From an uncultured Opitutia bacterium (GTDB lineage: Bacteria; Verrucomicrobiota; Verrucomicrobiia; Opitutales; UBA953): a stretch of DNA of 45,876 bases. Below, one piece after another: positions 1 through 12,085 of this stretch; the first letter of the stretch is position 1, and each line of letters begins with the position of its first letter. A program made the position numbers and the translations under genes. The stretch is from the NCBI GenBank assembly GCA_903840355.1, contig CAIMFJ010000002.1, forward strand, positions 195,001-240,876. Reading direction: 5' to 3'. The notes under the pieces are model-generated. The model was not told the origin of the DNA and ran no database searches. It saw only the letters and a list, made by a program, of their open reading frames with translations.

Positions 1-1
1 G

Positions 2-43
2 GCTCGCGCCATCCTCGACCTGTGCGCGAGCGAAGCTAAGTGA
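2..43 (+). CDS. 3' end of an unidentified gene (partial)
   Basis: The first bases of the window read as a short open frame ending in TGA at 41-43, with thirteen codons whose third positions are mostly C or G, like the neighbouring genes. If real, this gene ends one base before the stop codon of the convergent asnS. Another frame (stop at 37-39) is also open over this tiny distance, so the call is weak. No family can be recognised from thirteen residues. Confidence 0.35.
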   Translation, partial: ARAILDLCASEAK

Positions 44-44
44 C

Positions 45-1421
45 TTAAGCGTGCCCCGGGGTACGAGGATAAGCCAAGACGTCGCGGATATTGCCTTCGC
101 CCGTCACAAACATCAGCAAACGTTCAAAGCCTAAACCAAAGCCGGCATGAGGCACGGTGCCGTAACGGCGTAAATCCGTATACCAGCGATAAGCTTCTAA
201 ATCTAAACCTTGCGCCGTCATCGCCGCCACGAGTCGATCCAAACGTTCTTCGCGCTGACTGCCGCCCACAATCTCCCCAACGCCAGGGACCAAGACATCC
301 ATGGCCGCCACAGTGCGTCCGTCCTCATTCTGCCGCATGTAAAAGGGCTTCGCCGCCCGGGGATAATCATGCACGGTGACGGGCGACTTAAAATGCTCCT
401 CGGTGAGGAAGCGTTCATGCTCCGATTGTAAATTCTCGCCCCACACCACAGGGTACGTAAACGCCCGACCACTCTTAAGTAAGATCTCGACGGCGTCGGT
501 GTAAGAAACGCGGGCAAAGGGGCGCTCCACGACGAGTTGCAAACGCTGCAAGAGTGTCTTGTCGACGTAGGCATTAAAGAACTCCAACTCTTCGCTACAT
601 TGCTCCAAAGCCGATTTTACAAGGGTTTTAACGAGGTCTTCAGCACATTGCATATCGCCCGCTAAATCACAAAAGGCCATCTCAGGCTCAATCATCCAAA
701 ACTCACTGGCGTGGCGACTGGTCTGCGAATTCTCTGCCCGGAAAGTAGGGCCAAAGGTATAAATGTCGCCCAAAGCACACGCGAGGGTCTCGCCTTCCAA
801 TTGCCCCGAGACCGTTAAATACGACTGCCGGGCAAAAAAATCTGCCGACCAATCGACTTTGCCATCGGGTAACTTAGCAGGGGCCAAGGGATCCAAGGTG
901 GTGACGCGAAACAATTCCCCGGCGCCTTCACAATCACTGGCGGTGATAATCGGGGTGTGAACATAGGCAAAACCGCGCTGCTGGAAAAATTGGTGCACCG
1001 CCATGGCCATGCGACTGCGAACCCGCATCATCGAGCCGAGTCGATTCGTCCGCGCCCGCAAATGCGGAATGGTGCGTAAGAACTCCACCGTATGACCTTT
1101 CTTCTGTAACGGGAACGTTTCATCCGCTCGGCCTAATAACTGAAAGGAGGTCGCCTTGAGCTCCCACTTCTGCCCCTTGGCAGGTGAAGCCATTAAATCG
1201 CCCTGACAAAGCACCGAAGCCCCCGTCAAAGTATCCGCCAACGCTTCCGCCCCAGGCACGGTGTGGTCGACGACGATTTGGAGGTTTTTGAAACCGGAGC
1301 CGTCATTGACCTCTACAAAAGAAAAACCTTTCGCATCGCGCCGCGTTCGCACCCAACCCGCAATGGTAATGCCCGCAAGGGGCTGCTCGGCCGTGAGCGC
1401 TTGTCGGACCTTGATACGCAT
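45..1421 (-). CDS. asnS: Asparagine--tRNA ligase
   Basis: Cytoplasmic class II aminoacyl-tRNA synthetase that charges tRNA-Asn with asparagine using ATP. The N-terminal OB-fold anticodon-binding domain (about residues 1-100) carries the typical GWVRTRRD stretch followed by VNDGS. The catalytic core has motif 2 ([16 protein letters not shown], from about residue 227) and a C-terminal motif 3 ([10 protein letters not shown]) followed by the conserved [11 protein letters not shown] ending. A start 21 codons upstream is open, but ATG at 1421 places the OB-fold at the usual distance and gives 458 residues, normal for AsnRS. The gene is divergent from transaldolase. Its presence implies direct Asn-tRNA synthesis rather than only the transamidation route. 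Confidence 0.95.
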   Translation of the reverse strand: MRIKVRQALTAEQPLAGITIAGWVRTRRDAKGFSFVEVNDGSGFKNLQIVVDHTVPGAEALADTLTGASVLCQGDLMASPAKGQKWELKATSFQLLGRADETFPLQKKGHTVEFLRTIPHLRARTNRLGSMMRVRSRMAMAVHQFFQQRGFAYVHTPIITASDCEGAGELFRVTTLDPLAPAKLPDGKVDWSADFFARQSYLTVSGQLEGETLACALGDIYTFGPTFRAENSQTSRHASEFWMIEPEMAFCDLAGDMQCAEDLVKTLVKSALEQCSEELEFFNAYVDKTLLQRLQLVVERPFARVSYTDAVEILLKSGRAFTYPVVWGENLQSEHERFLTEEHFKSPVTVHDYPRAAKPFYMRQNEDGRTVAAMDVLVPGVGEIVGGSQREERLDRLVAAMTAQGLDLEAYRWYTDLRRYGTVPHAGFGLGFERLLMFVTGEGNIRDVLAYPRTPGHA

Positions 1422-1546
1422 ACGATAATTTGCACCAGACTCAGGCGTAAAACAAGCGAGAGATTTCCTTTCCGCCGACTCCACGCTTTTTTCGACTCAG
1501 GCTGGACAACTCGCACCCTTTTAACACGCTCCTTGGACTCACTTCT

Positions 1547-2500
1547 ATGAACGCCCTCGAGCAACTTCGCCAACACACTAAAGTAGTCGCCGACACCGGT
1601 GACTTCGCCGCCATGAAGGCTTTCAAGCCTCTGGATGCGACCACGAACCCCAGCCTGATCTTAAAGGCGGTGCAAATGCCCGAGTACCAAGCCCTGCTCC
1701 AAAAGGCCGCCCAAGATAATAAAAATAAAGGCGTCGATGCCGCGGTGAGTGCCCTCTTAATCTCTTTTGGCACCGAAATTCTCAAAATCGTCCCCGGTCG
1801 TGTTTCGACCGAAGTCGATGCCCGTTTGTCCTTCGACACGAAGGCTACCATCGCCAAAGCCCATGAGTTGATCGCTCTCTATAAGGCCGCTGGCATCCCA
1901 CAGGAGCGCATCCTCATCAAGATTGCCTCGACCTGGGAAGGCATCCAAGCCGCCCGCGAACTGGAAGCCTCGGGCATCCGCTGTAACCTGACCCTGCTCT
2001 TCTCCTTCGCCCAAGCGGTGGCTTGCGCCGATGCCAAGGTGCAACTGATCTCGCCCTTCGTGGGCCGCATCTACGATTGGCATAAAAAATCCCAAGGCGC
2101 GAACTGGAATGAAGCCGCTTCCTCGGGCTCCAATGACCCCGGCGTGCAATCCGTCCGCCGCATTTTTGCCTACTATAAGCGCAATGGCATCAAGACCGAG
2201 GTCATGGGTGCGTCCTTCCGCAACATCGGCCAAATCAAGGCCCTCTGCGGTTCCGACCTCCTCACGATTGCGCCTAACTTGCTCGACGAGCTTTCTAAAG
2301 ACACCTCCGCGGTGCCCAAAATGCTCGATGCCGACAAGGCCAAGACCGAAGGCGAAACGCTCAAGGCTTGGGGCGAAAAAGAATTCCGCTGGCATCATAA
2401 CGAAGATGCGATGGCCACGGAAAAGACCGCCGAAGGCATCCGCCTCTTCGCCATCGATGGCAAGAAGCTGGATGACATGGTGGCCAAAGCCATCGGCTAA
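1547..2500 (+). CDS. tal: Transaldolase (TalB type)
   Basis: Transfers a dihydroxyacetone unit between sugar phosphates in the non-oxidative pentose phosphate pathway; cytoplasmic. The 317-residue length and the start ([17 protein letters not shown], then ATTNPSLI) match the long TalB subfamily. The Schiff-base lysine is K125 in [12 protein letters not shown], with D16 and E89 at the positions of the catalytic acid/base residues. The C-terminal part ([19 protein letters not shown]) is also typical. The gene stands alone between divergent asnS and a strong terminator. Confidence 0.96.
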   Translation: MNALEQLRQHTKVVADTGDFAAMKAFKPLDATTNPSLILKAVQMPEYQALLQKAAQDNKNKGVDAAVSALLISFGTEILKIVPGRVSTEVDARLSFDTKATIAKAHELIALYKAAGIPQERILIKIASTWEGIQAARELEASGIRCNLTLLFSFAQAVACADAKVQLISPFVGRIYDWHKKSQGANWNEAASSGSNDPGVQSVRRIFAYYKRNGIKTEVMGASFRNIGQIKALCGSDLLTIAPNLLDELSKDTSAVPKMLDADKAKTEGETLKAWGEKEFRWHHNEDAMATEKTAEGIRLFAIDGKKLDDMVAKAIG

Positions 2501-2520
2501 AGCATCGGCTGAATTTCTTA

Positions 2521-2552
2521 AAAAAGCCGGGCAAATTAGCCCGGCTTTTTTG
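2521..2552. terminator. Bidirectional rho-independent terminator
   Basis: Perfect 8-bp stem (AGCCGGGC / GCCCGGCT, 2526-2533 with 2540-2547) around a 6-base loop. It is preceded by an A-run and followed by a T-run, so it can end transaldolase on the plus strand and the convergent methyltransferase on the minus strand. Confidence 0.88.
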
Positions 2553-2602
2553 TGCCCCATGAGGTCGCTCCAGCCCTTATCGACGATTAAATGCTTTTAA
2601 AA

Positions 2603-3415
2603 TCAAGGCTTTCCTGCACGTCGTTGGCGGACGGCTTCGAATAACACAATCCCAGCAGCCATCGAAACGTTGAGCGAATCGGAAAGGCCAGCCTGCGGAA
2701 TCGAAATTTTTTCGTTCGCAGCACTTAACATAAAGTCGCTCAAGCCATCCTTCTCCGATCCCAATAAAAGTGCACTGGGACGGCGCATATCTACATCCCA
2801 AAACGACTTCGTCGCCGCCGGCGTCGTGGCCAAGGACTGAATGCCCTGCGCCTTCATCCAAGCGACGACTTCGGCAGACGTGCCCACAGCCACTGGCATA
2901 GAAAAGAGTGCACCTTGAGATGAGCGCACGACGTTGGGATTAAAAATATCAGTAATGGGATCGCAGATGATCAAAGCATCGCACCCAGCGGAATCCGCCG
3001 TGCGCAACAAAGCCCCTAAGTTACCGGGTTTCTCCACGGATTCAGCGACTAATAACAAGGGTGCCGCCGTGAGTTTTAAATCCGTCAAAGCCCGCTGCCA
3101 AATCTTGGCGACTCCTAGCAGCCCGTCTGGACCTTCGCGGCCGCTGACTTTTTCAAACGCGGCTTCACCCAACTCGCAACAGGCAAGGCCCGCTAAACGG
3201 GCACGAGTGACTAATTCCGCCGCTTCGGAGCCACGAAACATCGCGGGACAAAAATAGACCTCGGTCACGGCGACTTGACGCTCTAAGGCACGCGATAACT
3301 CGCGCAAGCCTTCGACTAAGAACAAGCCCCGGGCCTCGCGCTCCGCACGATCACGCAGACGTGCCAAAGCTTGCACGCGGGGATTTTGTCGACTCTGGAT
3401 AACCTCTTCAGCCAC
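2603..3415 (-). CDS. TrmH/SpoU-family RNA 2'-O-ribose methyltransferase
   Basis: SAM-dependent SPOUT-fold methyltransferase, probably acting on rRNA or tRNA ribose 2'-OH. All three SpoU motifs are visible: motif 1 (VEKPGNLGALLRTADSAG), motif 2 (LLLGSEKDGLS) and motif 3 (SLNVSMAAGIVLFEA), which form the knotted SAM site. The N-terminal part (IQSRQNPRVQALARLRDR, then GLFLVEG) is the substrate-binding domain of RlmB/TsnR-like members. GTG at 3415 is preferred as start because family members begin just before the IQSRQNP stretch; an in-frame GTG two codons upstream is equally possible. The exact target nucleoside cannot be told from sequence. Divergent from the uracil methyltransferase gene. Confidence 0.88.
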   Translation of the reverse strand: MAEEVIQSRQNPRVQALARLRDRAEREARGLFLVEGLRELSRALERQVAVTEVYFCPAMFRGSEAAELVTRARLAGLACCELGEAAFEKVSGREGPDGLLGVAKIWQRALTDLKLTAAPLLLVAESVEKPGNLGALLRTADSAGCDALIICDPITDIFNPNVVRSSQGALFSMPVAVGTSAEVVAWMKAQGIQSLATTPAATKSFWDVDMRRPSALLLGSEKDGLSDFMLSAANEKISIPQAGLSDSLNVSMAAGIVLFEAVRQRRAGKP

Positions 3416-3506
3416 GCCCACAGTGAGTAGAAAGTATCGCCGGGAGCAAGGAAAGCCGTCCGCCGATAAATCTCGACCTTCTGGCCGAGAGCAGGACTTT
3501 GAGTGC

Positions 3507-4739
3507 ATGTCCGATTTCGAGCCACCACGTTCTAACCCTCCTAAATTCCGCGAAGGGCCGTTTACCTACCACCAGGAAGTGGAAATGGAAATCGCCACGG
3601 TGACGAACTTGGGCGAGGGCCTGGGCCGCGTAAATGGTTGGGTAATCTTTGTGAGCGGCGCCTTGCCAGGCGAAAAAATCATCGCCCGGATTTGGCATAA
3701 CTCGGCTAATTTTTCCCGCGGGGACTTAGTCCGCGTACTCGTACCATCGCCCCACCGCGTCACCCCGCGTTGCGACCTTTTTGGCGAATGCGGTGGTTGC
3801 CAATACCAGAACTTGGCTTACCCCCAGCAACTGATTTGGAAAACGAAACAGGTTTCCGAGGTTTTCACGCGCATCGGCGGACTGACCTTGGAAGTCGAAC
3901 CGTGCCACCCTTCGCCCAAACAATACGGCTACCGGTCTAAAATCACGCCCCACTTCATGACGCCACGGCGGGCTGATTTCCCCATCGGCTTCTTGGCCGC
4001 AGGCACAGCCCGTCGCGTGATCGACGTGCCTAAATGCCCCTTGGCCACGGAAGCAATTAATTCCGCTTACGCCAAAACCCGTACCGAGATTCGTCGTCAT
4101 GCACATCAATACGACCGCGGAGCGACCTTGCTCTTCCGCGATTGCGAAGAGGGCGTGGTCACTAACCCCCGCGAAGTGGTGACGGAAAAAGTCGGCCCGA
4201 TTCAATTAAAATTCCTCGCTGGCGAATTCTTCCAAAACAACCCCTCCGTCCTCGAGCAGTTCGTTTCCTATGCCATTGAATTAGCCCGTAAATCGGGGGC
4301 GAAACACTTAGTCGACACGTATTGTGGCTCTGGTCTGTTCGCCCTGTCGGGAGCTCGACTCTTCGAATCTGTCCACGGCGTAGAATTCAGCGCCGAAGCC
4401 GCCCGTAAGGCCGCCGAGAATGCGACGCTGAATCGTTTGCTGAATTGCCGCTTCATCGCGGGCGAAGCGGAATCCATCTTTGATAACCTACCCGTCAAAG
4501 GCTCGGAGTCGGCCGTGATTGTCGACCCCCCACGCAAAGGTTGCGACGAGGCTTTCTTAACGCAGTTACACGCCTTCGGCCCGCGCCGCATCGTGTACGT
4601 GAGCTGTGCCCCCGATACCCAAGCCCGCGATTTAAAGTTCCTGTGTGGCTTAGGCTGGAAAGTGATTTCGGCCCGGCCGTTCGACCTCTTCCCGCAGACA
4701 CGACACGTGGAGTGCATCGCGGCCCTGGAGCGGGCCTAA
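3507..4739 (+). CDS. rlmD: TrmA/RlmD-family class I 23S rRNA (uracil-5-)-methyltransferase
   Basis: Methylates C5 of a uridine in rRNA (RlmD or RlmCD class) or tRNA, using SAM. An N-terminal TRAM domain (about residues 20-65) is followed by an iron-sulfur cluster motif C89-x5-C95-x2-C98 with a fourth Cys further on (VPKC). The Rossmann domain has SAM motif DTYCGSGLFALSG, then VDPPRKGC, and the catalytic Cys in YVSCAPDTQARD. ATG at 3507 gives 410 residues; an upstream in-frame GTG (3423) would overlap the divergent gene's start and adds an unlikely basic tail. The specific uridine is not decided by sequence alone, so the symbol is tentative. Confidence 0.85.
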   Translation: MSDFEPPRSNPPKFREGPFTYHQEVEMEIATVTNLGEGLGRVNGWVIFVSGALPGEKIIARIWHNSANFSRGDLVRVLVPSPHRVTPRCDLFGECGGCQYQNLAYPQQLIWKTKQVSEVFTRIGGLTLEVEPCHPSPKQYGYRSKITPHFMTPRRADFPIGFLAAGTARRVIDVPKCPLATEAINSAYAKTRTEIRRHAHQYDRGATLLFRDCEEGVVTNPREVVTEKVGPIQLKFLAGEFFQNNPSVLEQFVSYAIELARKSGAKHLVDTYCGSGLFALSGARLFESVHGVEFSAEAARKAAENATLNRLLNCRFIAGEAESIFDNLPVKGSESAVIVDPPRKGCDEAFLTQLHAFGPRRIVYVSCAPDTQARDLKFLCGLGWKVISARPFDLFPQTRHVECIAALERA

Positions 4740-4740
4740 A

Positions 4741-4767
4741 AAAAGGGGCACCACGGTGCCCCTTTTT
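4741..4767. terminator. Bidirectional terminator between rlmD-like gene and gyrA
   Basis: Stem GGGGCAC / GTGCCCC (4745-4751 with 4756-4762) with a 4-base loop, flanked by an A-run on the left and a T-run on the right. It lies one base after the methyltransferase stop and 20 bases beyond the gyrA stop, so it serves both convergent units. Confidence 0.85.
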
Positions 4768-4788
4768 AATGAATCAGGTTAAGAACGT

Positions 4789-7284
4789 TTACTCTGCTGC
4801 CTGAGGCTTAGCATCGCCGTCGTCTTCATCTTCGGCGCGCTCGACCTTAGAGATGCCCAACAAGGCTTCATCGTCCTTCAAGCGCATCACGCGCACACCC
4901 TTGGTATTACGGCCTACCGTACAACGGATGTCCGAAACCTTGGTGCGGATCGACTGACCACCCTTCGTGAGCAACATGACTTCATCGTCTTCGTGGACGC
5001 TCAAGGCACCCGCGACCCCGACGACGGTAGCAATCGCAATCACGCCCTTACCCCCGCGCGATTGTTTACGATAAACGGCTTCCTTGGTTTCGGGATCATC
5101 AAACGGCGTCCGCTTACCAATCCCGTCGATACCCACCACGAGCAACGTGCAAGATGGGTCGACAATTTCCATGGCGCGCACTTGGTCGCCCTTGTCTAGG
5201 CTCATGCCAATAACGCCCGTGGTGTCTCGGCCAGTCGGACGGACATCGGATTCGTGGAAGCGAATCGACATGCCAGACTGCGAAATCATCACGACTTCAT
5301 TGTCACCATTGGTGAGCTTCACGGCGATGAGTTGGTCGCCGTGTTCAATGTTCACGCCGATGATGCCACCCTTGCGGTAATTGGCATACTTCGAGATTTC
5401 GGTCTTCTTAATCGTGCCGTTAGCGGTGCACATCATCAGGAATTTACCTTCTGCAAACTCCTGCACGCACACCATGGCCGCTAATTTCTCGTCTTGTTGT
5501 AAGTCCAACAGCCGGGCAATCGACTTACCACGCGAGGCGCGTTGGGCTTCTTCGATTTCGTAAACCTTCTCCACATAGACGCGACCGTTGTTCATGAAGA
5601 ACAATATGTGGTCGTGTGTGTTGGCGGTGAAGAGGTGTTCGATGAAATCGGCATCTTCTTCCGTCGGCACCTTCGTCAAAGTCGCCCCCTTCGTGCCCTT
5701 GCCGCCACGCTTCTGCAAGCGATACTGCGCCACCGGCGTGCGCTTGATGAAGCCAGCGTGCGAAACGGTGACCACGCAACCTTCGTTGGCGACGATGTCT
5801 TCCATCGAGAGATCGCCTTCTTGGGCCGTGACCTTGGTCTTGCGGGGGCCAATGTGCTTCTTCGCCGCTTCGCGCAATTCCTTCTTAATCAAGGTTAAGA
5901 GCTTGGATTCGCTACTCAGAATGCCGCGAAGTTCTTCCACCAGGGCCATAAGTTCACGGTATTCGGCTTCAATCTTATCCCGCTCTAAACCAGTGAGCTG
6001 GTAGAGGCGGAGGTCTAAGATGGCGACGGCTTGGCGTTCGCTGAGACCATACTTTTCCATGAGTTTCACGCGGGCTTCGTCGCGGTTGGCAGCGGCCCGA
6101 ATGATTTTTACGAAGTCATCGAGGTTGCGCAGGGCAATCTTGAAGCCTTCTAAAATATGGGCGCGGTCTTCGGCTTTACGTAAACGGAAACGAGTGCGGC
6201 GCGTCACGACATCCCGACGGTGCTCGACGAAACACTCGAGCAACTCGCGGATGTTCATCTGCTTCGGACGACGCTTATCGAGCGCCAAGAGGATTACGCC
6301 GAAGGAATTCTCAAAGTTCGTTAACTTGTATAACTTATTGATAACGACCTTCGGATTCTCATTGCGCTTCAACTCAATGACCACGCGCGTGTTTTCGTCC
6401 GACTCATCGCGCAAATCCGAAACTTCATCCAACACCTTCTCGGCACAAAGATCGGCAATGTGCTTCACGAGGGTGGAACGGTTCACGTTGTAAGGCAGCT
6501 CGGTTAAGACGACCTGCTCTTTCCCATTCTTGAGTTCTTCAGTGTGAGCCACGCCACGCACACGAACAATCCCGCGACCGGTGCGAAGGTATTGCTTAAT
6601 GCCTTCCTTGCCGTTGATCACGCCGCCCGTGGGGAAGTCGGGACCAACGATGATTTTCTCGAGGTCTTCAACCGTAGCACTGGGCTTATCAATGATGAAG
6701 CAGGTGGCCTCCACGAGTTCTTGGAGGTTGTGCGGCGGGATATTGGTGGTCATGCCGACCGCAATGCCCGTCGAGCCGTTCATCAATAAGTGCGGCAAAC
6801 CGCAGGGCAAAACCGTGGGCTCGGTGGTCGACTCTTTATAGTTCGGCACGAAGTCGACGGTTTCTTCATCAATATCGGAGAGGAGTTCCGCCGAGACTTC
6901 CGTCAAGCGACACTCGGTGTAACGGTAAGCTGCGGGTGGGTCGCCATCAACGGAACCGAAGTTGCCTTGGGGTTCGATGAGTTGATAACGCATGACCCAG
7001 TTTTGGGCCAAGCGCACCAAGGTGTCGTACACCGAACTATCACCGTGGGGGTGATAATTCTTGAGCACTTCACCGACGACACCGGCGCACTTATCAAAGG
7101 GGCGATTGTGCACCAGACCTTCACGCATCATGGCGTAAAGGATGCGGCGTTGCACGGGCTTCAGACCATCGCGGGCATCAGGCAAAGCACGGGAGACAAT
7201 CACCGACATCGAATAATCGATGTAGGCGGTCTGCATGATTTCCGTGATGTTCGCCGCGGTCAGTTTTTCTTTATCAGAATACAT
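4789..7284 (-). CDS. gyrA: DNA gyrase subunit A
   Basis: Breakage-reunion subunit of DNA gyrase (A2B2), which introduces negative supercoils. The catalytic tyrosine is Y122 (AAYRYTE). The quinolone-resistance region reads HPHGDSSVYD with S83 and D87, the same numbering as E. coli and quinolone-sensitive residues at both sites. A GyrA box (QKRGGKG) marks the DNA-wrapping C-terminal beta-pinwheel, which distinguishes it from ParC. It ends in a short acidic tail (ERAEDEDDGD), as in many gyrases. 831 residues, normal length. It starts 18 bases after the gyrB stop, so the two subunits are co-transcribed. Confidence 0.97.
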   Translation of the reverse strand: MYSDKEKLTAANITEIMQTAYIDYSMSVIVSRALPDARDGLKPVQRRILYAMMREGLVHNRPFDKCAGVVGEVLKNYHPHGDSSVYDTLVRLAQNWVMRYQLIEPQGNFGSVDGDPPAAYRYTECRLTEVSAELLSDIDEETVDFVPNYKESTTEPTVLPCGLPHLLMNGSTGIAVGMTTNIPPHNLQELVEATCFIIDKPSATVEDLEKIIVGPDFPTGGVINGKEGIKQYLRTGRGIVRVRGVAHTEELKNGKEQVVLTELPYNVNRSTLVKHIADLCAEKVLDEVSDLRDESDENTRVVIELKRNENPKVVINKLYKLTNFENSFGVILLALDKRRPKQMNIRELLECFVEHRRDVVTRRTRFRLRKAEDRAHILEGFKIALRNLDDFVKIIRAAANRDEARVKLMEKYGLSERQAVAILDLRLYQLTGLERDKIEAEYRELMALVEELRGILSSESKLLTLIKKELREAAKKHIGPRKTKVTAQEGDLSMEDIVANEGCVVTVSHAGFIKRTPVAQYRLQKRGGKGTKGATLTKVPTEEDADFIEHLFTANTHDHILFFMNNGRVYVEKVYEIEEAQRASRGKSIARLLDLQQDEKLAAMVCVQEFAEGKFLMMCTANGTIKKTEISKYANYRKGGIIGVNIEHGDQLIAVKLTNGDNEVVMISQSGMSIRFHESDVRPTGRDTTGVIGMSLDKGDQVRAMEIVDPSCTLLVVGIDGIGKRTPFDDPETKEAVYRKQSRGGKGVIAIATVVGVAGALSVHEDDEVMLLTKGGQSIRTKVSDIRCTVGRNTKGVRVMRLKDDEALLGISKVERAEDEDDGDAKPQAAE

Positions 7285-7302
7285 GGAAAATAAAGTCAGG
7301 GG

Positions 7303-9969
<2,667 letters not shown>

Positions 9970-10094
9970 TCAAAATGCTGTTTTTAACACCCCATTGTGC
10001 AATCGGAAAAGGGCCCTTCGTGAATGTTTTTTTCGCCCCAGAAATATCTCCCTATCAACCCCTTACAAAATCTAATAGGGGGTGTTAGAAACCG

Positions 10095-10114
10095 TTGTTC
10101 ACAGGTTATCCACA
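10095..10114 (+). promoter_or_regulatory. Tandem DnaA-box-like sites upstream of gyrB
   Basis: TTATCCACA at 10106-10114 is a perfect match to the DnaA box (TTATNCACA). TTGTTCACA at 10095-10103 is a one-mismatch copy in the same orientation two bases away. They lie in the 232-base gap between oleB and gyrB, about 170 bases before the gyrB start. No dnaA, dnaN or long AT-rich unwinding element is present here, so a regulatory or titration role is more likely than an origin. Confidence 0.4.
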
Positions 10115-10156
10115 GGCAAAAATACAGCCCGCCCCACCCCCTAGGAATGTCCCGGC

Positions 10157-11041
10157 TTATCGAGGGCCAAAAAATTCGGCAATGGGCTCTAGCGCCGCCT
10201 CTCGGGCATCCTCTAGAACATAATGCCCAGCCTTCGGGAAAAGGAGCTGCTGGGCCTCAGGAAACCGCACGGCAAAGGCATCCAAGAATGACTGATTGAA
10301 GCAGAAGTCCTTCAAACCCCAGCAAATCAAAATGGGCTTACCTCGCAAAGTCGCCAAACGGTCATCGACCGCCTGCAACACCGGCCGCGTGGGGTGATCG
10401 AGCTCCATCGGGATATCGGCCACAAAGTTAGCAATGGCCTTTCGCTCCCGACGGGTGGCGTAAACCTCCAGAAAACCTCGCTTCACGGCGGGTGATAAAG
10501 GTTGCTCCACCGCCATCCACGTCGCGGGCCAGGCAAAAGCATTAAACTGTTCGACGAGAAAACGACCTAAATACGGCACGCGACAGAGAGCGATGCGCCC
10601 AGGGATCTCTTCGGAGAGAAACGCCCCGGTGTTCGTAATCAGAATCTTGCCGACTTGATGGGGGCGACGTCCAGCAACGCCCAAACCAATCGCACCACCC
10701 CAATCATGGACGCCTAAATCGAAAGAGGTGATTTGGAGATGATCCAAGAGGGCCTCGATGTCGGCCATGCGGTCGGCAAGGCGTAAGAATTGGGACACCC
10801 GCTCCGACCGGCCCATGCCGACGTGGTCAGGAGCAATCACCCGACGTCCCTGACGCCCTAATTTCAGGATTAAATCGCGCCACAAGAACGACCAACTGGG
10901 ATTGCCGTGCAACAAAAGCACGGGGCGGCCATCTTTGGGTCCATGGTCGATGTAATTCATTCGACCCGATGGAGCCTTAAAGTTCTGATAATCAGTACGA
11001 TAGAGGTTTAGTACCTCTTCTGGAAGCTGGTCTTGGCTCAT
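10157..11041 (-). CDS. oleB: OleB-like alpha/beta hydrolase (probable beta-lactone decarboxylase)
   Basis: Haloalkane-dehalogenase-superfamily hydrolase. With oleA directly upstream it is best read as OleB, which converts a cis-beta-lactone to a cis-olefin with loss of CO2 in head-to-head hydrocarbon synthesis. Visible features: oxyanion region LLLHGNPSW, nucleophile Asp113 in VHDWGGAIG (near D114 of the Xanthomonas enzyme), and catalytic His in PKAGHYVLED. The second ATG of the frame (11041) is chosen because it overlaps the oleA stop as ATGA, indicating translational coupling; an ATG three codons upstream is also possible. By sequence alone a haloalkane dehalogenase cannot be excluded; context decides. 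294 residues. Confidence 0.78.
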   Translation of the reverse strand: MSQDQLPEEVLNLYRTDYQNFKAPSGRMNYIDHGPKDGRPVLLLHGNPSWSFLWRDLILKLGRQGRRVIAPDHVGMGRSERVSQFLRLADRMADIEALLDHLQITSFDLGVHDWGGAIGLGVAGRRPHQVGKILITNTGAFLSEEIPGRIALCRVPYLGRFLVEQFNAFAWPATWMAVEQPLSPAVKRGFLEVYATRRERKAIANFVADIPMELDHPTRPVLQAVDDRLATLRGKPILICWGLKDFCFNQSFLDAFAVRFPEAQQLLFPKAGHYVLEDAREAALEPIAEFFGPR

Positions 11042-12078
11042 CCGATGCATTCAGCCGCCAGCATCAAGCTCGCTAAGCCGCTCCCAATCCCCAGCAGGGC
11101 CACTTGGTCGCCCGGCTTCACGCACCCCTCTTGTCGCGCCAACGCCAAGGTGGCAGGCAACGAAACGGAGCCGACATTACCGAGGCGATCAAAGGTCTGG
11201 TAATCCTTCACAGGGTCTAAACCGAGTTTTTCGAAAAGCATCAAAGAGTGACGTCGCCCGACTTGGTGCGTGATGACGCGCTGGGGTGTGGCTTCGGTCC
11301 AACCGGTCGTGGTCTTAAAGCGACCCCAACAACGCTGCGCTAAGCCGACCCCGGCATACAACAGGGCTTCGGAATCGGTCCGCATCTCCAACGCTTCCGA
11401 GGCGGTATCCCCTTCGCAAAGTTGATTCGCCGACGAATCGGTTTCAGCCGCCCCACCTAAGAGCCTAAAGGTGGGCGTGCGCACTAAATCATCGCGGGCA
11501 ATCACGACCGCCGCCGCCCCAGCTCCAATCGTCAAATTCGCAAAGTAAGGTTTAATGCCGTCACGCGTGAGGGCTAAGTTCTCGTTTAAGAGTTTAATGG
11601 TGTTCTCCACCAAAGGGCGGCCGTCTTCGCCCGAACACACCAAGGCACGGCGGATTTGTCCCGACTCCACCATGCCAGCGGCCAAAGCCGTAGCATTGAG
11701 AAATCCTAAACAGGCATTGGAGACGTCGAGGATTTGGGCCTGCGGACCAAGCCCGAGCAAGCCATGCACATACGCGGCGGTCGAGGGTTCTAAACGATCC
11801 CGACACACGGAGGAGTGAATCAGTAAATCAATGTCAGCAGGACCCACTCCAGCTTCCGCCATCGCCTTGCGCCCTGCAGTCGCCGAGGCCCAAGAGGGTC
11901 GCACGGCTTGCGGCCAAAAGCGTCGCTCGCGAATCCCAGTCATCAATTCCAAGCGACCTTCTGGCAAACGGAGTCGAGTGTAGAGTGGCTCCAATTTTTT
12001 TTCTAAATCAGCCGATGACCAAACTTCCGGAGGAAGCTCCGCCACGAGGCCAGTTAAAACAGTGCGACGAAATTGCAC
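11038..12078 (-). CDS. oleA: OleA-like 3-oxoacyl-ACP synthase III family thiolase
   Basis: Thiolase-fold enzyme that in the Ole pathway condenses two fatty acyl-CoAs head-to-head to a beta-keto acid. The OleA signature SVCRDRLEPSTA with E97 and the nucleophile Cys in SNACLGFLN (C123) have the same 26-residue spacing as E117/C143 of Xanthomonas OleA. The N-terminal stretch LPEGRLELMTGIRERRFW is also characteristic. His (THQVGRRH) and Asn (LGNVGSVSLP) of the FabH-type triad are present. The frame is open much further upstream, but that part overlaps fabI; GTG at 12078, 7 bases after the fabI stop, gives 346 residues, near the usual OleA length of about 340. FabH is the alternative but lacks the RDRLEP motif. 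Confidence 0.82.
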   Translation of the reverse strand: MQFRRTVLTGLVAELPPEVWSSADLEKKLEPLYTRLRLPEGRLELMTGIRERRFWPQAVRPSWASATAGRKAMAEAGVGPADIDLLIHSSVCRDRLEPSTAAYVHGLLGLGPQAQILDVSNACLGFLNATALAAGMVESGQIRRALVCSGEDGRPLVENTIKLLNENLALTRDGIKPYFANLTIGAGAAAVVIARDDLVRTPTFRLLGGAAETDSSANQLCEGDTASEALEMRTDSEALLYAGVGLAQRCWGRFKTTTGWTEATPQRVITHQVGRRHSLMLFEKLGLDPVKDYQTFDRLGNVGSVSLPATLALARQEGCVKPGDQVALLGIGSGLASLMLAAECIG

Positions 12079-12085
12079 GGTGAAA

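Noticed and set aside
10157-11041. Haloalkane dehalogenase
   Set aside because: The fold and catalytic residues match, but the gene is coupled to an OleA-like gene, which makes OleB the better call.
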